From positions 1,648,314 to 1,712,313 of the forward strand of contig NZ_LR733519.1 in the NCBI RefSeq assembly GCF_902506145.1: 64,000 nucleotides of DNA, given 5' to 3'. This document shows, one piece after another, positions 61,388 through 64,000 of this stretch. The position numbers and the translations under genes were made by a program. The stretch comes from Burkholderia sp. 8Y (GTDB lineage Bacteria; Pseudomonadota; Gammaproteobacteria; Burkholderiales; Burkholderiaceae). The notes under the pieces are model-generated. The model was not told the origin of the DNA, ran no database searches, and saw nothing but the letters and a program-made list of their open reading frames with translations. The number at the start of each line of letters is the position of its first letter. The stretch's first letter is position 1.

Positions 61388-62671
61388 TCACTTCTCGGCG
61401 CCGCCGCCTTCGTTCTTCGTCTGGCTGAGCGACGCCTGTGCGCCGGGAGCGGACGTCGCGGCCGGCGCGGTTGCCGGCGCCTGATCCGGCGCCGGTGCGC
61501 TCACGACGCGCACTTGCGAATCGGCTCCGACACGCACCGCGCCGTCCACGATGACGCGCTCGCCTGCCTTCAGGCCGCTCGTCACGAACCAGTCGTCGCC
61601 ATGCCATTCGCCGACTTCGACCACGCGCTGACGCGGCTTGGATTGCCCGTCCAGCACCCAGACGAAATGACTCTTCGCGCCCTGCAATACCGCGCGCTGG
61701 GGAACCAGAATGGCGTTGGGCCGCACCGCGCCCGCCACGCGCGCCTTCACGAACTGCCCCGGACGCAGCGTGCCGCGCGGATTCCCGAACACCGCGCGCA
61801 CGAGGAACGTGCCCGTCTCCGTGCTGAACGCGGGATTCGTGAAGTCGATATGGCCCGTTTGCGGGTAGACAGATCCGTCTGCCTGAATGACGGTCACGTC
61901 GAACTTGTTTCCGGCCGGAAAATGCAGTTCGTCCTTGCGTATTTCCTCTCGCCATCTCAGCAACTCGTTCTCCGAGATGCTGAAGTTCACCCACATCGGA
62001 TCGAGTTGATAGACGTACGTGAGCAGGCCGGACTGCGTCGGTGTCACGTAGCTGCCCTCCTGCACGCGCGCAAAACTCGACAAGCCTTTGAGCGGCGAGC
62101 GGATCGTCGTATAGCTCAGGTTGAGTTGCGCGGTCTGCACTTCGCCTTGCGCGGCGATGACGGCGGCCTCGGCCTGCTTCTCGTTGCCGGTGGCATCGTC
62201 GAGATCCTTCTTGCTCAACGCGTTCATGGCGGCGAGCGGCACTACGCGCGCGAGATTCTGCTTCGTCACGAAGAGCCGTGCCTGCTGCTGCGAGAGCGCG
62301 CCCTTGGCGGTTTGCAGCGCGGCCTCGAAGGGGCGCTTGTCCATGATGAACATCACCTGTCCCGCTTCCACCAGCGCGCCTTCGGTGTACATGCGCTTCT
62401 CGAGAAAGCCGTCGACGCGTGCGCGGATTTCGACTTCGCGCGAACTCTGCGTCTGCGCGGTGAACTCGAAATCGACCGGAGTGGACTTCGACGTGACAGT
62501 GACGACGGTGACATCGACGGCCGGCCGCGGCGCTTCCGGAGGCGGCTTGTTGCACGCGGCGAGCGAGAGGGCCACGATCGAGACGGAACAATAAGAGCGC
62601 AGTGCGAGCATCCCGCGCGGCCATTCGGCGAACCGCCTGCAGTCGAGCATCTGTTTGCACATGAACGCCAT
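61388..62671 (-). CDS. RND efflux periplasmic adaptor (membrane fusion protein)
   Basis: 427 aa lipoprotein (lipobox LSLAAC near residue 40) with hairpin, lipoyl, beta-barrel and membrane-proximal domains: REVEIRARVDGFLEKRMYTE, GALVEAGQVMFIMDKRPFEA, LNLSYTTIRSPLKGL, DPMWVNFSISENELLRW, GTLRPGQFVKARV. It joins pump and outer-membrane duct. First gene of the six-gene pump/Pqi operon. AGG-rich sequence (GGGGAGG) precedes the ATG at 62671. The leader before the lipobox is longer than usual, so an internal Met (near residue 21) could be the true start. Confidence 0.94.
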   Translation of the reverse strand: MAFMCKQMLDCRRFAEWPRGMLALRSYCSVSIVALSLAACNKPPPEAPRPAVDVTVVTVTSKSTPVDFEFTAQTQSSREVEIRARVDGFLEKRMYTEGALVEAGQVMFIMDKRPFEAALQTAKGALSQQQARLFVTKQNLARVVPLAAMNALSKKDLDDATGNEKQAEAAVIAAQGEVQTAQLNLSYTTIRSPLKGLSSFARVQEGSYVTPTQSGLLTYVYQLDPMWVNFSISENELLRWREEIRKDELHFPAGNKFDVTVIQADGSVYPQTGHIDFTNPAFSTETGTFLVRAVFGNPRGTLRPGQFVKARVAGAVRPNAILVPQRAVLQGAKSHFVWVLDGQSKPRQRVVEVGEWHGDDWFVTSGLKAGERVIVDGAVRVGADSQVRVVSAPAPDQAPATAPAATSAPGAQASLSQTKNEGGGAEK

Positions 62672-63278
62672 GGGCGCCTCCCCCCTGGGATGGCCGATAG
62701 TCGGAGAGCGAACGCGCTAACGCGTGCTCGCCACGGCATGCTCGCGCGATGCAATTGGCGACTGCGTGCTGAGCGATGGCGTGCGTCGGAAGCCTTAGCT
62801 TTCGAGCGACGTCATCGCTTACAACTAAACGGCCAAGCGACGTCGATGAGCGCGAGCCTGATACTTGTGATGGGTTAGCGGACTCCGATCGTAACGGCGG
62901 CGACAGCCGGAAACACCGGCGTTCCTCCGTCATGCGTGACGTTTTCGATGAATCCAGTAATAACCGAAGACGATCCAAAACGCTATAAAAAATTTGGACG
63001 AGAATCGCGGGGAAGGGGTGCATCAGCTTGCCCGGCCCTGACGCGCTCTGATGCGTGATTGAATGTAGGGATTACTTATTATCATGCGTCGCGTGTGTGC
63101 CGGTTCATGCAACGTCGACGGCGACTGTTTGCATAAATAGCTCCTCGCGTAACTCGAAAGCGCAGTTGAGCCGGCCACTTGCATATCGGGAATCTACGAT
63201 ATATACTTCGCCTCAAGACGATTCGGAACGCACGCTTCTTTGCCGCGTGCGCCGGCCGTCAGACGCACGAGCTACGAA
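62672..63278. other. Intergenic region between efflux operon and ArsR-type gene
   Basis: About 600 bases, A/T-rich toward both gene starts, with no convincing gene. It must hold the promoters of both divergent units. Near 63180-63215 there is an A/T-rich stretch (ATCTACGATATATACTTCG) suitable for a promoter or operator of the ArsR-type gene. No local TetR/LysR-type regulator of the pump is present in the window. Confidence 0.4.
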
Positions 63279-63572
63279 ATGGACATCGACGCAATCCACA
63301 AGGCCCTCGCCAACCCCCTTCGCCGCGAGATTCTCGAATGGCTGAAGGAGCCAGAGCTGCATTTCCGTGATCAGGAACTGCCGCTGTCGCATGGCGTCTG
63401 CGCGGGCCAGATCGATGGGCGCTGCGGCATGTCGCAGTCCACCGTTTCCGCGCATCTTGCAACCCTGCATAAAGCCGGGCTCGTCACGACCAAGCGCGTG
63501 GGACAGTGGGTGTTCTTCAAGCGCGACGAAGCGGTGATTCAGGCGTTCCGCGATTCCATCGGGAATCTCTGA
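63279..63572 (+). CDS. ArsR-family transcriptional regulator
   Basis: 97 aa winged-helix protein: AIHKALANPLRREILEWLKE, a recognition helix in MSQSTVSAHLATLHKAGLVT, and a wing TKRVGQWVFFKRDEAVI. The metal-binding ELCVCDL motif of arsenic-type members is absent; two Cys (GVCAGQIDGRCG) lie before the recognition helix, so redox or other sensing is possible. The ATG at 63279 is preferred over an in-frame upstream start at 63240 because the fold begins here. The Old Yellow Enzyme gene starts 61 bases downstream in the same direction and is the likely target. Confidence 0.9.
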   Translation: MDIDAIHKALANPLRREILEWLKEPELHFRDQELPLSHGVCAGQIDGRCGMSQSTVSAHLATLHKAGLVTTKRVGQWVFFKRDEAVIQAFRDSIGNL

Positions 63573-63633
63573 ACTTCCGGAATCCCTTCGAAGTGACAGT
63601 CTCATTTCAATTCAATTAGGATACCTTTCCGTT

Positions 63634-64000
63634 ATGCCGACTCTTTTCGATCCGCTCAAGGTAGGCGCAATCACGCTCAAAAACCGCATCGTCATGGCGC
63701 CGCTCACGCGTCAGCGCGCAGGCGTCGAACGCGTGCCGAATGCGCTGATGGCGCAGTATTACGCCGATCGCGCATCGGCCGGTCTCATCCTCAGCGAGGC
63801 GACTTCCGTGACGCCGCAGGGCGTCGGTTATGCCGATACGCCGGGCATCTGGTCGGACGAGCAAGTCGAAGGATGGAAGGTCGTCACGCGTGCTGTTCAC
63901 GAAGCGGGCGGCAAGATTTTCCTCCAGCTGTGGCACGTGGGCCGCATCTCGGACCCCATCTTCCTGAACGGCGAACTGCCGGTTGCGCCGAGCGCAATCG
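63634..64000 (+). CDS. NADH:flavin oxidoreductase / Old Yellow Enzyme family (partial, runs off edge)
   Basis: The visible 122 residues match the N-terminal part of the FMN-dependent Old Yellow Enzyme barrel: LFDPLKVGAITLKNRIVMAP, LTRQRAG, YYADRASAGLILSEATSVTP, IWSDEQVEGWKVVTRAVHEA, and GGKIFLQLWHVGRIS. Enzymes of this NemA/xenobiotic-reductase type reduce activated alkenes, nitro compounds or electrophiles with NAD(P)H. Pairing with a small ArsR-type regulator suggests induction by such electrophiles. The 3' end is outside the window. Confidence 0.93.
   Translation, partial: MPTLFDPLKVGAITLKNRIVMAPLTRQRAGVERVPNALMAQYYADRASAGLILSEATSVTPQGVGYADTPGIWSDEQVEGWKVVTRAVHEAGGKIFLQLWHVGRISDPIFLNGELPVAPSAI

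Overview
The window looks like a high-GC betaproteobacterial chromosome of the Burkholderia/Paraburkholderia/Caballeronia type. This rests on strong G/C at third codon positions, type VI secretion (T6SS) proteins with Burkholderiaceae-like architecture, AGGAG/GGGAG ribosome binding sites and tightly packed operons with ATGA or TGATG overlaps. There is no rRNA, tRNA or CRISPR. The assignment is inferred from protein character only.

Layout. 1-0.44 kb: the end of an IS66-type insertion sequence interrupts a CheY-like response regulator. 0.5-6.5 kb: chemotaxis receptor with a FliA-type promoter, CaCA-family cation antiporter, cytochrome b561, and a ferritin-like/VIT1 fusion. 6.7-34.5 kb: a complete T6SS locus in two convergent arms. 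The + arm carries a 44-aa and a 511-aa orphan, a FecR-like secreted protein, a CxxCH (haem-type) membrane sensor, a Ser/Thr kinase and a PP2C phosphatase. The - arm reads hcp-tssA-tssB-tssC-tssE-tssF-tssG-tssH(clpV)-PAAR-like-vgrG-FHA-tssK-tssL-tssM-tagF; no tssJ is seen. Where the arms meet there are decayed tandem copies of the stp/tagF 3' ends. 34.6-36.4 kb: an ECF sigma/anti-sigma pair divergent from a 54-aa gene, separated by a perfect inverted repeat that reads as two back-to-back ECF -35 elements. 36.4-39.4 kb: PQQ dehydrogenase, dihaem cytochrome c and periplasmic ankyrin protein. 39.5-49 kb is patchier: small secreted and Lys-rich proteins, a ThDP enzyme, a half mandelate-racemase gene joined across a G-run to a phosphotransfer (HPt) remnant, a secreted HNH-like protein, a heptamer-based minisatellite, an L,D-transpeptidase-like protein, a DMT transporter, and a decayed ABC uptake locus. 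49-64 kb: glycogen phosphorylase, two small membrane/surface proteins, an operon joining an RND efflux pump to PqiABC lipid transport, an ArsR regulator, and the start of an Old Yellow Enzyme gene.

How the parts work together. The convergent kinase/phosphatase pair and the FHA protein fit threonine-phosphorylation control of T6SS assembly. The CxxCH sensor and FecR-like protein just upstream in the same operon could feed an envelope or redox signal into it. The RND-Pqi operon couples drug/solvent export with MCE-type lipid traffic. The sigma/anti-sigma unit has its own recognisable promoter architecture. Several loci show genome decay: IS insertion, internal deletions, nonsense codons and frameshifts.
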